From: Neptuniibacter sp.
Lineage (GTDB): Bacteria; Pseudomonadota; Gammaproteobacteria; Pseudomonadales; Balneatricaceae
NCBI RefSeq assembly: GCF_024231755.1
Contig: NZ_JAAEQH010000256.1
Coordinates: 1-44,274 of the forward strand
Length of the DNA: 44,274 nucleotides
Direction of reading: 5' to 3'
The notes below the pieces were generated by a model that saw only the letters and a program-made list of their open reading frames with translations, ran no database searches and was not told the DNA's origin. The position numbers and the translations under genes are program-made. This document shows, one piece after another, positions 32,364-41,843 of the stretch. Position 1 is the stretch's first letter. Each line of letters opens with the position of its first letter.

Positions 32364-33445
32364 AGTTACTCGATCTATACATAGCGCGTCATGTGCTGGG
32401 CGGTTTTCTCATTGTCCTGTTGACCATTGTGGGTTTGGATATGATGTTCGCTTTGGTTGAAGAGCTGAAGGATGTTGAAGGTGCTTATACATTCGCTGAA
32501 GCCGTTAAATATGTGTGGCTGACGGCACCAAGTCGATTTTATGAGTTCATTCCTCTGTCCAGTTTGATCGGTTGTTTGTTAGGTCTTGGGGTGCTGGCAT
32601 CAAATGCCGAGCTAACAGTGATGCGTGCGGCTGGTGTATCAACCATGGGAATTATCCTGTCAGTGATGAAGCCGGTTCTTGTCATTATTTTTGGCGGGCT
32701 AGCGATTGGTGAGTTTGTGGTGCCGGTAACCGAACCGATTGCCCAGAGTCACCGACAGGTGAAAATCACCGGTGGTGCTATCCATAGTGCAAGTAAGATT
32801 TGGCATCGTGATGATATGACCTTTATTCATATTAACGCGGTTGAGACAGATGGTTCGGTGCGCGGAATTACCCGCTATGAATTTAATGATGACCTGACAC
32901 TGGCGCGCTCTAGCTTTGCCGAAGAAGGTGTCTTTGACGGTGAAAACTGGCTGCTACAAGAAATTGAAGAAACTCGCTTCCCTCTGCCTAGTGCAGATCA
33001 GGGTTTTGAGGCACAGAAAGTGCAAACAGCTGTGCTGAAAACAGAAGAGTGGAAAAGTGGTTTAACACCGGATCTGCTTAAAGTGGTTATGGTTAAACCG
33101 GCTAATCTGTCAATGGTGGGCTTGATTGACTATAGCGATTATCTGGTAGAACAAGGGCTGGAGGCATCTCAATATAGGGTGGCGTTCTGGAACAAGCTAC
33201 TGATGCCGTTGGCAATCTTTGCGTTGGTGTTAATTGCGGTTTCCTTTATCTTCGGGCCGTTGCGAAGTGTGACGGTAGGCCAGCGTCTGATTACAGGGAT
33301 AGTTATTGGATTGGTCTTCAAGCTTACTCAGGATCTACTGGGGCCGACCAGTACTGTGTTTGGGTTCTCCCCGTTGATTGCGGTTCTTTTGCCTATCCTG
33401 ATCTGTTTTGCCTTCGGTGTATGGTTACTACGTCGCGCTAGGTAA
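32360..33445 (+). CDS. lptG: LPS export permease LptG
   Basis: A 361-residue partner of LptF with the same six-helix plus jellyroll layout. The N-terminus MKLLDLYIARHVLGGFLIVLLTIVGLDMMFALVEEL, the segment PLSSLIGCLLGLGVLASNAELTVMRAAGVST and a C-terminal LVLIAVSFIFGPLRSVTVGQRLITGI are typical of LptG. It starts within the lptF stop (ATGA), and a hairpin with seven T follows 40 bases after the stop. The divergent pepA / lptFG arrangement is conserved in gammaproteobacteria. Confidence 0.95.
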   Translation: MKLLDLYIARHVLGGFLIVLLTIVGLDMMFALVEELKDVEGAYTFAEAVKYVWLTAPSRFYEFIPLSSLIGCLLGLGVLASNAELTVMRAAGVSTMGIILSVMKPVLVIIFGGLAIGEFVVPVTEPIAQSHRQVKITGGAIHSASKIWHRDDMTFIHINAVETDGSVRGITRYEFNDDLTLARSSFAEEGVFDGENWLLQEIEETRFPLPSADQGFEAQKVQTAVLKTEEWKSGLTPDLLKVVMVKPANLSMVGLIDYSDYLVEQGLEASQYRVAFWNKLLMPLAIFALVLIAVSFIFGPLRSVTVGQRLITGIVIGLVFKLTQDLLGPTSTVFGFSPLIAVLLPILICFAFGVWLLRRAR

Positions 33446-33484
33446 CTATTGCTGCGGACTGTTTTGTATTGTGTTTCTCGAAAT

Positions 33485-33519
33485 AATCGATCTTTATGTT
33501 AACTAAAATCGATTTTTTT
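33485..33519 (+). terminator. Terminator of lptFG
   Basis: AATCGAT (33485-33491) pairs with ATCGATT (33508-33514), extended by TTTA/TAAA inside with one bulged C, loop TGTTAAC; seven T follow (33513-33519). Confidence 0.75.
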
Positions 33520-33535
33520 GTTTTTGGGGCTGCGT

Positions 33536-33678
33536 ATAACCTAGTCATCAGTCACAGGTTATTCCCTCATGCTAAGAACCTGTAATTGCTACTTGGAAAT
33601 GTAGCGGCTCTCGGAATCAAAGGTATCTGATTCCAACATCATAGCTCTTGTACGCCCCGGCTTGCCGGGGCTTTTTTT
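33536..33678 (+). ncRNA. Candidate structured small RNA
   Basis: After the lptFG terminator, three hairpins follow in order: ATAACCT/AGGTTAT (33536-33562), GCTAC/GTAGC (33588-33605, loop TTGGAAAT) and GGAATCA/TGATTCC (33613-33634, loop AAGGTATC). A strong GC terminator ends the segment. Two GGA triplets occur, one in a loop, as in CsrA/RsmA targets. No coding frame covers it. A TATAAC at 33535 is a possible -10 but would start transcription inside the first stem. No known family was recognised. Confidence 0.4.
33654..33678 (+). terminator. Strong rho-independent terminator
   Basis: An 8-bp GC stem GCCCCGGC/GCCGGGGC with a two-base TT loop is followed by seven T. It lies 209 bases after lptG and 426 before trpE, so it implies a separate short transcript. 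Confidence 0.9.
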
Positions 33679-33782
33679 AAGCACGCATATATAAAGGCAA
33701 TGCGTTCGTTATCAAAGTTCTGCAGTTCGAAGGGAAATTACCCTTAATCCTTACAAATCTTGCTTAATTGATGTGGCAGCAG

Positions 33783-33811
33783 TTGAACTGAAACAACGGC
33801 TGCTATATTGT
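33783..33811 (+). promoter_or_regulatory. trpE: Possible trpE promoter
   Basis: TTGAAC (33783-33788) and TATTGT (33806-33811) are spaced by 17 bases; the overlapping TATATT gives a 15-base spacing. It lies just upstream of the candidate leader frame. Confidence 0.4.
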
Positions 33812-33844
33812 TCCTCTATCTATAACTTTATTAAGCCTGCCGTG

Positions 33845-33931
33845 ATGCCATTTGCAACAGCAACGCTGAAAAATACTGGAACAACTGGTCGTTTCCCATT
33901 TGTGGGTGAGCGATGGCGATGGCGTGTCTGA
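33845..33931 (+). CDS. Candidate trp leader peptide
   Basis: An ATG-TGA frame of 28 residues ending GERWRWRV, so two Trp codons alternate with Arg just before the stop, as expected of a ribosome-stalling trp leader. GTGTCTG, overlapping the last codons and stop, pairs with CAGACAC (33941-33947). GCAGACA (33940-33946) can instead pair with TGTCTGC (34033-34039), and a weak CGAT/ATCG hairpin followed by a T-rich tract (34069-34082) could be the terminator. There is no clear ribosome site; a shorter version from GTG 33902 is possible. It is the only candidate leader before trpE. Confidence 0.45.
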   Translation: MPFATATLKNTGTTGRFPFVGERWRWRV

Positions 33932-34082
33932 ATAAACCGGCAGACACAAATTCGGCTGGGGTCTATCCTGTAGCTCCAATGCCCTGACATATCAGCGGTT
34001 CTTGCTAAGCCCTGAAGATACCTTCCCTATTTTGTCTGCTCGATACGCCTGTTAGTTCGTCTTTATCGTTTTATTATTTTTT
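33924..34082 (+). promoter_or_regulatory. trpE: Possible trpE attenuator
   Basis: Mutually exclusive stems of the classical 1:2, 2:3, 3:4 layout can be drawn (33924-33930 with 33941-33947; 33940-33946 with 34033-34039; 34041-34047 with 34058-34068, bulged), ending in TTTTATTATTTTTT. The last stem is weak, so this is tentative. Confidence 0.35.
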
Positions 34083-34104
34083 ACCGGCATTGTGAGAGAC
34101 CAAA

Positions 34105-35586
34105 ATGACCCCTGAACAGTTTGCGGAACTGGCCGCACAAAACTACAACCGGATCCCTGTTACCCGCGAAGTACTTGCTGATCTGGATACACCTCTTTCG
34201 ACTTTCAAAAAACTGGCTAATGCGCCTTATAGCTATCTGCTCGAATCTGTTGAGGGCGGTGAGAAGTGGGGGCGTTACTCGATTATCGGTTTGCCGTGTC
34301 GCACGATTCTGAAGGTGCATGGTGATCAGATTGTTGTTACCGAAGATGGCCAGGAAGTTGAGTCATTACAGATGGAAGACCCGCTGGAATTTGTTGAACA
34401 GTTCCAGCAGCGTTACCGAGTACCAGAACTACAAGGCATGCCACGTTTTAATGGTGGTCTGGTGGGCTATTTTGGTTATGACTGTGTTCGTTATGTTGAA
34501 AAGCGTCTCAAAGACAGTTGCCCTGAAGATGTGATTGGCACTCCAGATATTCTATTGATGGTGTCTGATGAAGTTGTGGTGTTTGACAACCTTGCCGGCA
34601 AACTGATTTTGATCTGTCATGCTGATCCTGCTGAAGAAGGATCTTACGAAAAAGCTCAGCAGCGTTTGGATCAGTTGGTTAATGACCTACGTGTTGCAAC
34701 ACCTTACGATGAGCCAATCGAGAATCAGCGTGAAGTTGCTGAAACTGAGTTCAAGTCCAGTTTTGGTGAGCAGGCGTTTATGGACTCTGTGGATAAGATC
34801 AAAGAATACGTACTGGATGGGGATATTATGCAGTGCGTTATTTCGCAGCGTATGTCTATCCCGTTTGCCAGCAAACCATTGGATCTATACCGGGCCCTGC
34901 GTTGCTTGAACCCTTCTCCTTATATGTATGTGCTGAATCTGGATGATTTCCATGTGGTGGGCTCGTCTCCTGAGATTCTGTCGCGTGTGGAAGACAGCAT
35001 CGTTACCGTGCGTCCAATTGCCGGAACGCGGAAGCGTGGTGCTACGCCAGAAGAAGATCTGGCGATGGAAGAGGAGTTGCTGGCTGACCCTAAAGAGATC
35101 GCGGAACATCTGATGCTGATCGATCTGGGGCGTAACGATGCTGGCCGCGTATCGGAGATCGGAACAGTTAAACTGACCGATAAAATGGTGATAGAACGCT
35201 ACTCCCATGTAATGCATATCGTTTCTAATGTTGATGGAACGTTAAAACCGGGTGTGACGGCTATGGATGTTCTTCGTGCAACACTCCCAGCGGGAACGTT
35301 GAGTGGCGCACCTAAAGTACGTGCCATGGAAATTATTGATGAGATGGAACCGGTAAAACGTGGCGTATATGGCGGTGCGGTAGGTTACCTCTCATGGAAT
35401 GGCAATATGGATACAGCTATCGCGATCCGTACTGCCGTGATTAAAGATGATGTTCTGCATATCCAGGCCGGTGCCGGTGTGGTGGCGGATTCGATTCCGC
35501 GTCTGGAATGGAAAGAGACGATGAATAAAGGACGGGCTGTTTTCAGTGCAGTCGCAATGGTGGAAAAAGGGCTGGACAACCTCTAG
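34105..35586 (+). CDS. trpE: Anthranilate synthase component I
   Basis: A 493-residue chorismate-utilising enzyme that forms anthranilate with TrpG-supplied ammonia. The N-terminal part contains the feedback-site region [21 protein letters not shown]. The C-terminal catalytic half shows [57 protein letters not shown] and [21 protein letters not shown]. It is separated from trpGDC by two signalling genes, as in pseudomonads where trpE is unlinked or spaced from trpGDC. It may be controlled by the upstream leader. Confidence 0.96.
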   Translation: MTPEQFAELAAQNYNRIPVTREVLADLDTPLSTFKKLANAPYSYLLESVEGGEKWGRYSIIGLPCRTILKVHGDQIVVTEDGQEVESLQMEDPLEFVEQFQQRYRVPELQGMPRFNGGLVGYFGYDCVRYVEKRLKDSCPEDVIGTPDILLMVSDEVVVFDNLAGKLILICHADPAEEGSYEKAQQRLDQLVNDLRVATPYDEPIENQREVAETEFKSSFGEQAFMDSVDKIKEYVLDGDIMQCVISQRMSIPFASKPLDLYRALRCLNPSPYMYVLNLDDFHVVGSSPEILSRVEDSIVTVRPIAGTRKRGATPEEDLAMEEELLADPKEIAEHLMLIDLGRNDAGRVSEIGTVKLTDKMVIERYSHVMHIVSNVDGTLKPGVTAMDVLRATLPAGTLSGAPKVRAMEIIDEMEPVKRGVYGGAVGYLSWNGNMDTAIAIRTAVIKDDVLHIQAGAGVVADSIPRLEWKETMNKGRAVFSAVAMVEKGLDNL

Positions 35587-35618
35587 TCAATGTTAGATCG
35601 CCCCATTTCCCAATTTTG

Positions 35619-35650
35619 ATAGAGACCACTGCCTCCCGGTTGGTCTCTAT
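35619..35650. other. Hairpin after trpE
   Basis: A perfect 10-bp stem (ATAGAGACCA / TGGTCTCTAT) with loop CTGCCTCCCGGT lies 33 bases past the trpE stop. There is no T-run, so it is more likely a 3'-end structure or factor-dependent terminator. Confidence 0.5.
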
Positions 35651-35784
35651 TAAAAACTGTTCTCTATGTGAAAACAGCACTCTTTTCGGAAACTGATCTG
35701 TATTTGAAAGCTGATCCAAATTAGCTTGCCCTAAAAACTGTAGCTATAGTTTTACTTTAACCAATAACGTACAAGGGAAAGAAA

Positions 35785-36774
35785 ATGATGCCCAAATCGC
35801 TGGCCCTCACGTTTATTTTGTCCTGTTTAACCTTTTTTGCCAGCTCAGCCTTTGCCGCACCTTTCAAAGTGTTAGTGGTGATGAGTTATGAGCAAGATTT
35901 TCACTGGAGTAAGGCAATTAAAAAAGGGATCGAATCCGCACTGCTAACCGAGGCTGATTTGACCTTTTTTTATATGGATACCAAGGTTAATAAAGCGGGA
36001 GGGGCTCAAAAAGCCTCGGAGGCTTTTGCTCTATACAGCTCCCTGAATCCAGACGGTGTAATTACGATTGATGATAATGCTCAATCTATGTTTGTAGTGC
36101 CGTACCTGAAAGATAAAGTAAGCACCCCAGTTATGTTTGCGGGTGTAAACGCCGCACCTGCTAAATACGGTTTTCCTAATGATCACATCTCCGGAGTTCT
36201 AGAGAGAGGTCATATTCGAGAGTCGATTGTATTTCTCCAGCAATTGATGCCGAAGGTTAGCAAGATAGGTTTTATCACCAAGGACAGTCCTTCTGGGAAG
36301 GCGGTGATTGGTCAAGTAGAAGAGGAAAAAGGTGACTATGCTGCAAGCATCTGTGGGATTGAGTTTGTTCATGATGTAGCAACAGTTAAGGCTGCAGCGC
36401 AGAGTTTGTCTGAGTCATGTGATGCGGTTTATATCGATGGCGCAGCTGGGATTAAAAAACCTCAAGGGGGAAGTCTCAGCTATAGCGAATTGTTCAGTCT
36501 GGTTGCGCAGGATTTTTCGGGGCCTATCATTGGGGCAAATGGCCATCATGTTGAAAGTGGAGCATTTTCTGCCGTGGTTAAAACAGGATATGAACAGGGG
36601 AATCGAGCTGGATCATTGCTTCTTAAGGCAATGCAAGGAACGCCTGTTTCAGCGATTCCAGTTACTCGGAATTACCGCGGTAAGCGTGTCTTGAATGCTA
36701 CGGCAGTTAAAAAGTTTTCTTTAACCCCGAGGCCTGTTCTGCTGCGTGGAGTGAAATTGGTGCGTGGGCAGTGA
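35785..36774 (+). CDS. ABC-type periplasmic substrate-binding protein
   Basis: A 329-residue exported protein of the ABC_sub_bind (PF04392-like) family. A signal peptide of about 25 residues ends AFAA, then FKVLVVMSYEQDFHWSKAIKKGIESAL. The two alpha/beta lobes follow, with SLNPDGVITIDDNAQSMFVVPYL, PVMFAGVNAAPAKYGFP and the later GPIIGANGHHVESGAFSAVVKTGYEQGNRAG. A good AGGGAAAG ribosome site precedes ATG. No permease follows. Instead a GGDEF-EAL gene starts three bases after the stop, so this protein probably binds a ligand for that sensor. Confidence 0.85.
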   Translation: MMPKSLALTFILSCLTFFASSAFAAPFKVLVVMSYEQDFHWSKAIKKGIESALLTEADLTFFYMDTKVNKAGGAQKASEAFALYSSLNPDGVITIDDNAQSMFVVPYLKDKVSTPVMFAGVNAAPAKYGFPNDHISGVLERGHIRESIVFLQQLMPKVSKIGFITKDSPSGKAVIGQVEEEKGDYAASICGIEFVHDVATVKAAAQSLSESCDAVYIDGAAGIKKPQGGSLSYSELFSLVAQDFSGPIIGANGHHVESGAFSAVVKTGYEQGNRAGSLLLKAMQGTPVSAIPVTRNYRGKRVLNATAVKKFSLTPRPVLLRGVKLVRGQ

Positions 36775-36777
36775 TAG

Positions 36778-39273
36778 ATGGCAGGACTGGCTAATCTTCG
36801 ATTAAGTAGTAAATTACATATTCTTGTTGCTGTGGTGGCCATAGGGTTGGGGGCCATGGCGCTTCTGATGGCTGTTACTTTGAAAGATGTACAGCATCTG
36901 TCAAAACAAACAGCTTCAGAGCAGGCTATCTCTCTCGTAGATAATGCCCGTTTTGGAAGGAAACTTTCGAAGTTCCTGCTGGATGTAAAGCTGTTTGAGA
37001 GTGGCTTCTACAATGATATGGCGTACCTTAATGAAGAAGGCGCGCGTATACAGGCAGAGTTGCATGATCTGGTTTTAAATGCCCCTACTCAATATCAGCA
37101 GTTACCTATTCGGGAGTATGCTCGTAGCTTTAGGGAATATCTGCAGATCTGTTCTTCAATCAATCTGGCCTTAGAGCAACAAGCGCTTTTATCACTTAGC
37201 CTGCATACCCAATTGGATCTACTGGAGTCAAAACTGACGAAATGGTTGGTGGATGCAACAGTAGAGGGACGTGATGTTTACTTCTATGAGCAGATATTAG
37301 CGCTCATTACGGGTTATCGGGAAACCTTACTTAAGATCGATAGACAGCAGGCTGAGCATGAAGGTTATATGCTGCGCCGAACTAGTAGTGACTGGTTTGT
37401 CGAAATTATGTCGCTTATCGATGATCTAATCCTACGTTTAGATACTGCCACTGCTTCGACTCCGGAAATTTCTTTAGTTACTTCTAGTATGCAAGATAAT
37501 CTCAGGCTGTTTAAGCGTAGCCATGTTGTGCTAGAAGAAAAAACGCAGGCGTTATGGCGCTATTCAGATGCTAATCATGCTACAGCGACAAAAGCATTAG
37601 GCGTGCTTGAGCGTAGTGAGGAAGTTGTTGAAGAAACAGCACTAGAGCTTGGGATGCTACTTGATGAAATTATTGATACCTCGCGAGAGCGGATTGTCTT
37701 AATTCTGATTGCGGTGCTATTTATCACCTTGCTTTCAGTCACCTTAATTATCAAGCGTAATATTCGTAAACCGTTGGACGGTTTAATACAGGGTATCCAG
37801 GCTTTTCAAGAAGGAGATCTTGATAAGCAGGTCGATTTAAAGCGTCGAGATGAGTGGGATGATGTGCAAACGGCGTTGAATCAGATGGCGCACGCGCTGA
37901 GAGTCAGTTATGACAATATCCAGGATAAGCAAGACAGTCTAACCCACTTAGCTCACCATGATGTGCTAACCGGTTTGCCTAATCGCTTGATGTTAATGGA
38001 ACAGTTGCAACACACCATACATAAGTCAGAGCGCTCGGGTGAGCGTTTCGCGCTGCTATTTATGGATCTGGATCGGTTTAAGAACGTTAATGATAGTTTG
38101 GGTCATGCAGCGGGAGATAAGCTGTTGATCGAAGTTTCAAAACGTTTAAGTGCCTCAGTACGCAAAATGGACACTCCCGCTCGTCTAGGCGGGGATGAAT
38201 TCACCGTGATTCTGGATTCTATCGAGGATCCAAAAGATGCGGCTAAGGTGGCGCATAATTTAATCGACGCTTTTTCTCGCGTAGTTGAGATTGAAGGTCG
38301 TGATCTGTATGTAACGACCAGTATCGGTATTAGTTTCTACCCTGAAGATGGCAAAGGGGCTGATGAATTGGTGCGTAATGCCGATGCAGCGATGTATAAG
38401 GCTAAACAGAATGGGCGCAATGGGTATCAATTCTATACCGAGAAAATGACTCAAGAGGCATTCACACGCATGGAGTTGGAATCCAGCTTGCACAAAGCGG
38501 TGAAAGAGAATGAGTTTATTGTCTTCTATCAGCCGAAGTTGGAGCTGAAAAGTGGAAAAGTTGTCGGGGCTGAGGCCTTAGTACGTTGGCACCATTCTGA
38601 GCATGGCTTGATTTCCCCAGATAGCTTTATTCCTGTAGCAGAAGAAACAGGTCTGGTGGTTGATATTGATTTCTGGGTACTTCGCAGTGTGTGCCTACAG
38701 TTGAAGGACTGGGATGAACTGTCTGACCAGGGTGAGGCTTTGGTTGTTTCAGTTAACTTTTCCGCCAGGCATATGGAGCAGTCGAATCTCACTGAGAGAG
38801 TGAAGGCGGTGATAGATGAAATCGGAATTGAAGCCTCTCGAATTGAGATCGAGGTGACCGAAAGTTTGATCATGAATAACATGCAGGTGGCGATGCAGCA
38901 GTTGCAGGAGTTGCGAGAAGCGGGCTTCAAAATTGCCATTGATGATTTTGGTACCGGTTATTCCTCTTTGAGCTATCTGAAAAATCTCCCGGTTGATACT
39001 TTGAAAATTGATCGTGCTTTTGTCTCTGATCTAGAAAATGATCGTCATGATGCAGCGATTGCGCGTTCGATTATTTCGCTGGGCAATGATCTTGGACTTG
39101 CTGTTATTGCCGAAGGTGTTGAGTGCCAGGCGCATCTGGATTTCTTGGCTAAAGAGGGGTGCCAGTTTGGCCAAGGGTTCTTTTTTGAACGTCCTATCCC
39201 TGCTGCAGAGTTTTATGAATTGCTGGAAGATGCGGATAAAAAAATGCCCCAGGTACAATTTCCCTCTGGGTAA
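36778..39273 (+). CDS. Membrane GGDEF-EAL c-di-GMP enzyme
   Basis: An 831-residue protein with TM1 at about 12-34, a helical periplasmic domain (about 35-305), TM2 at about 307-328, HAMP (about 326-380), GGDEF (motif 471-475, RLGGDEF) and EAL (EAL at 599-601; DDFGTGYSS at 722-730). Both active sites look intact, so it may synthesise and hydrolyse c-di-GMP. The three-base gap to the upstream binding-protein gene strongly suggests co-translation. The binding protein may dock on the periplasmic domain as in other binding-protein-sensed receptors, which is inference. Confidence 0.9.
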   Translation: MAGLANLRLSSKLHILVAVVAIGLGAMALLMAVTLKDVQHLSKQTASEQAISLVDNARFGRKLSKFLLDVKLFESGFYNDMAYLNEEGARIQAELHDLVLNAPTQYQQLPIREYARSFREYLQICSSINLALEQQALLSLSLHTQLDLLESKLTKWLVDATVEGRDVYFYEQILALITGYRETLLKIDRQQAEHEGYMLRRTSSDWFVEIMSLIDDLILRLDTATASTPEISLVTSSMQDNLRLFKRSHVVLEEKTQALWRYSDANHATATKALGVLERSEEVVEETALELGMLLDEIIDTSRERIVLILIAVLFITLLSVTLIIKRNIRKPLDGLIQGIQAFQEGDLDKQVDLKRRDEWDDVQTALNQMAHALRVSYDNIQDKQDSLTHLAHHDVLTGLPNRLMLMEQLQHTIHKSERSGERFALLFMDLDRFKNVNDSLGHAAGDKLLIEVSKRLSASVRKMDTPARLGGDEFTVILDSIEDPKDAAKVAHNLIDAFSRVVEIEGRDLYVTTSIGISFYPEDGKGADELVRNADAAMYKAKQNGRNGYQFYTEKMTQEAFTRMELESSLHKAVKENEFIVFYQPKLELKSGKVVGAEALVRWHHSEHGLISPDSFIPVAEETGLVVDIDFWVLRSVCLQLKDWDELSDQGEALVVSVNFSARHMEQSNLTERVKAVIDEIGIEASRIEIEVTESLIMNNMQVAMQQLQELREAGFKIAIDDFGTGYSSLSYLKNLPVDTLKIDRAFVSDLENDRHDAAIARSIISLGNDLGLAVIAEGVECQAHLDFLAKEGCQFGQGFFFERPIPAAEFYELLEDADKKMPQVQFPSG

Positions 39274-39382
39274 CTAGGAAGTGAACTGTTAGAATCCTGA
39301 ATCCTATTTTTTAAGACATATGCTTGTTGTATTGGAAGAGCTGCTTCCATAGCAACTGCCTGCTCTATAAGGTATATCCGCT

Positions 39383-39964
39383 ATGCTGATTATGATCGAC
39401 AATTACGACTCGTTTACTTACAACGTGGTGCAGTACCTCGGTGAGTTGGGGGCAGATGTGCATGTCTATCGTAATGATGAAATTTCTATTGAAGAGCTAG
39501 AAAAGCTGAACCCTACTCATCTGGTAATCTCTCCAGGTCCATGTACTCCCAATGAGGCGGGTATCTCTGTAGCGGCAATTAATCACTTTGCTGGTAAGTT
39601 ACCTATTCTGGGTATCTGCTTAGGGCATCAGAGTATTGGTCAGGCTTTTGGCGGTGATATCGTCCGTGCCAAGCAGGTGATGCATGGTAAAACCTCTGCT
39701 GTTCATCATGAGGGAGGTGGAGTCTTTGCAGGACTTAACAATCCAGTCGAAGTGACTCGCTACCACTCTCTGGTTATTGACCAGAAAACCATTCCGGATT
39801 GTTTGGAAATTACGTCCTGGACTCAGGATGAAGATGGAAATATCGATGAGATCATGGGTGTTCGTCACAAAGAATTGGATATCGAAGGGGTGCAGTTCCA
39901 CCCTGAGTCCATTCTGACTGAGCAGGGACATGATCTTCTGGCTAACTTCCTTAAGCGAAGCTGA
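39383..39964 (+). CDS. trpG: Anthranilate synthase component II (glutamine amidotransferase)
   Basis: A 193-residue class I glutamine amidotransferase that hands ammonia to TrpE. It shows [31 protein letters not shown], catalytic Cys79 in [15 protein letters not shown], and the His/Glu of [12 protein letters not shown] near the end. It may also serve as PabA for folate synthesis. It heads trpG-trpD-trpC with 17-base gaps, and a common transcript through the OsmC-like gene is likely. Confidence 0.95.
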   Translation: MLIMIDNYDSFTYNVVQYLGELGADVHVYRNDEISIEELEKLNPTHLVISPGPCTPNEAGISVAAINHFAGKLPILGICLGHQSIGQAFGGDIVRAKQVMHGKTSAVHHEGGGVFAGLNNPVEVTRYHSLVIDQKTIPDCLEITSWTQDEDGNIDEIMGVRHKELDIEGVQFHPESILTEQGHDLLANFLKRS

Positions 39965-39981
39965 TTAAAAAGGTTAAGAAC

Positions 39982-41004
39982 ATGGATATTAAACAGGCAC
40001 TGGCAACTATCGTTGATGGCCACAGCTTAAGCTCCTCAGATATGAAGCAGGTTATGGGGCAGATCATGACCGGCAATGCGACTGATTCACAGATTGGTGG
40101 GTTGCTTATAGCGCTGCGCATGAAAGGTGAAACCGTGGAAGAGATCACGGGTGCAGCTGATGCGATGCGTGAGCTGGCTACCCCAGTACATATTGACGCT
40201 GCCAATGCTGTAGATATTGTTGGTACAGGCGGCGATGGTGCAAACCTGTTTAACGTATCCAGTGCATGTTCATTTGTCGTTTCTGCAGCAGGTGGCAACG
40301 TAGCTAAGCATGGGAACCGTTCTGTTTCTTCCAGTTCAGGATCTGCAGATTTGTTGGAAACAGCGGGTGTGAATCTGGCGCTTACTCCTGAGCAGATCGC
40401 GCAGTGTATTGATCAGGTGGGTGTGGGCTTTATGTTTGCTCCTCAGCATCACAGTGCAATGAAACATGCCATTGGTCCACGTAAGGAGATGGCTCTGCGC
40501 ACGTTGTTTAATATTCTTGGTCCGTTAACCAATCCTGCAGGTGCGAAACATTATCTGCTAGGTGTGTTTGATAAATCCCTGTGTAAACCTATGGCAGAAG
40601 CACTCAAAGCATTGGGTGCAGTACATGCGCTGGTGGTTCATGCGGCTGAAGGCCTGGATGAGATCAGTCTTGCAGGTGAAACTTATGTGGCTGAGCTGAA
40701 AGGTGGTGCGGTCTCTGAATATAGCATCACAGCAGAAGATGCCGGTTTGGAAAAACAGTCGCTGGATGGGCTTCAGGTGCATAGCTCTGATGAGAGTCTG
40801 GCTCTTATTCAGTCCGCATTTGCAGGTGAAAATAAGAAAGCGATTGATATGATCGCACTGAATGCGGGTGCGGCTCTGTACGCTGCTGATCTGGCTGATT
40901 CTCTACAGGCGGGTGTTGCCCAGGCGAAAGAGGTTATTCTAAGCGGCGCAGCTGCAGAGAAAGTTAAAGAACTGTCTGAATTCAGCCAGGCGTTTAAGGG
41001 TTAG
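39982..41004 (+). CDS. trpD: Anthranilate phosphoribosyltransferase
   Basis: A 340-residue enzyme that joins anthranilate to phosphoribosyl pyrophosphate, the second step of tryptophan synthesis. The PRPP-binding loop GTGGDGANLFNVSS, KHGNRSVSSSSGSADLLE, HHSAMKHAIGPRKEMALRTLFNILGPLTNPA and ETYVAEL are present. Standard length and domain order (helical N-domain then alpha/beta). It lies 17 bases from trpG and 17 from trpC. Confidence 0.96.
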   Translation: MDIKQALATIVDGHSLSSSDMKQVMGQIMTGNATDSQIGGLLIALRMKGETVEEITGAADAMRELATPVHIDAANAVDIVGTGGDGANLFNVSSACSFVVSAAGGNVAKHGNRSVSSSSGSADLLETAGVNLALTPEQIAQCIDQVGVGFMFAPQHHSAMKHAIGPRKEMALRTLFNILGPLTNPAGAKHYLLGVFDKSLCKPMAEALKALGAVHALVVHAAEGLDEISLAGETYVAELKGGAVSEYSITAEDAGLEKQSLDGLQVHSSDESLALIQSAFAGENKKAIDMIALNAGAALYAADLADSLQAGVAQAKEVILSGAAAEKVKELSEFSQAFKG

Positions 41005-41021
41005 GCTTTTAAGGTTAAAAC

Positions 41022-41831
41022 ATGTCTGATACACCAACGATTTTAAAGAAAATACTGGCGCGTAAGGCAGAAGAAGTAGCGGAGCGTGAGCCTAAAACTT
41101 CTACGGCTGACCTGAAAGCTCGAATTGCAGATCAGAAAGGAACTGCTTTTGATCCTCGTGGCTTTGCTGCGAATATGGAGCGTGCGATTGCTGAGGGGCG
41201 TTCAGCGGTTATTGCTGAAGCGAAGAAACACAGTCCATCCAAAGGCCTGTTGCGTGATCCGTTTCTGCCCGCTGAAATCGCTAAGTCATATGAGCTGGGC
41301 GGTGCCAGCTGTTTGTCTGTGCTGACTGATAAAGATTACTTCCACGGCTGTGAAGAGTATCTGATGGAAGCGCGTGCTGCGTGTTCTCTGCCGATTATTC
41401 GTAAGGATTTCATCGTAGATCCTTACCAGGTTTACGAAGCGCGTGCGATTGGTGCTGATTGCATTCTGCTAATTGTTTCTGCTCTGGAAGATCAGCAGAT
41501 GGCTGATCTGAATGGGTTGGCGGTTGAACTGGGTATGGATGTGCTGATCGAAGTGCATGGTGCAGATGAGTTGGAACGTGCGTTACCACTGAATAATAAG
41601 CTGGTGGGTATCAATAACCGTAACCTGCATACATTCGAGGTAACACTGAACAATACTTACGATCTGTTGGATTCTATCCCGGATGATCGAATCGTGGTGA
41701 CTGAGAGCGGTATCCATAGCCGCGAAGATGTTCAGGCGATGCGCGAACATAATGTACATAGTTTCCTGGTGGGTGAGGCATTTATGCGCGCTGAAAATCC
41801 AGGTCAGAAACTGAAAGAACTGTTTGAATAA
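41022..41831 (+). CDS. trpC: Indole-3-glycerol-phosphate synthase
   Basis: A 269-residue TIM-barrel enzyme, monofunctional (no TrpF fusion). It shows [16 protein letters not shown] at the start, [17 protein letters not shown] (phosphate-site lysines), [54 protein letters not shown] and [12 protein letters not shown]. It closes the ring to form indoleglycerol phosphate. It is part of trpGDC; trpF and trpBA are elsewhere. Confidence 0.96.
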   Translation: MSDTPTILKKILARKAEEVAEREPKTSTADLKARIADQKGTAFDPRGFAANMERAIAEGRSAVIAEAKKHSPSKGLLRDPFLPAEIAKSYELGGASCLSVLTDKDYFHGCEEYLMEARAACSLPIIRKDFIVDPYQVYEARAIGADCILLIVSALEDQQMADLNGLAVELGMDVLIEVHGADELERALPLNNKLVGINNRNLHTFEVTLNNTYDLLDSIPDDRIVVTESGIHSREDVQAMREHNVHSFLVGEAFMRAENPGQKLKELFE

Positions 41832-41843
41832 GGTCGTAGCTGT

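Larger units (their letters stand above)
33446..34104. other. 659-base region between lptG and trpE
   Basis: In order it holds the lptFG terminator, a possible small RNA with its own terminator, a promoter-like sequence, a candidate Trp-codon leader frame and attenuator-like stems before trpE. No larger coding region was found. Confidence 0.6.

Noticed and set aside
33536-33678. 6S RNA
   Set aside because: The layout of short separate hairpins and ~140-base length does not form the long, central-bubble hairpin of 6S RNA.
35619-35650. Canonical rho-independent terminator of trpE
   Set aside because: The stem is perfect but lacks a T-tract; it is listed only as a hairpin.
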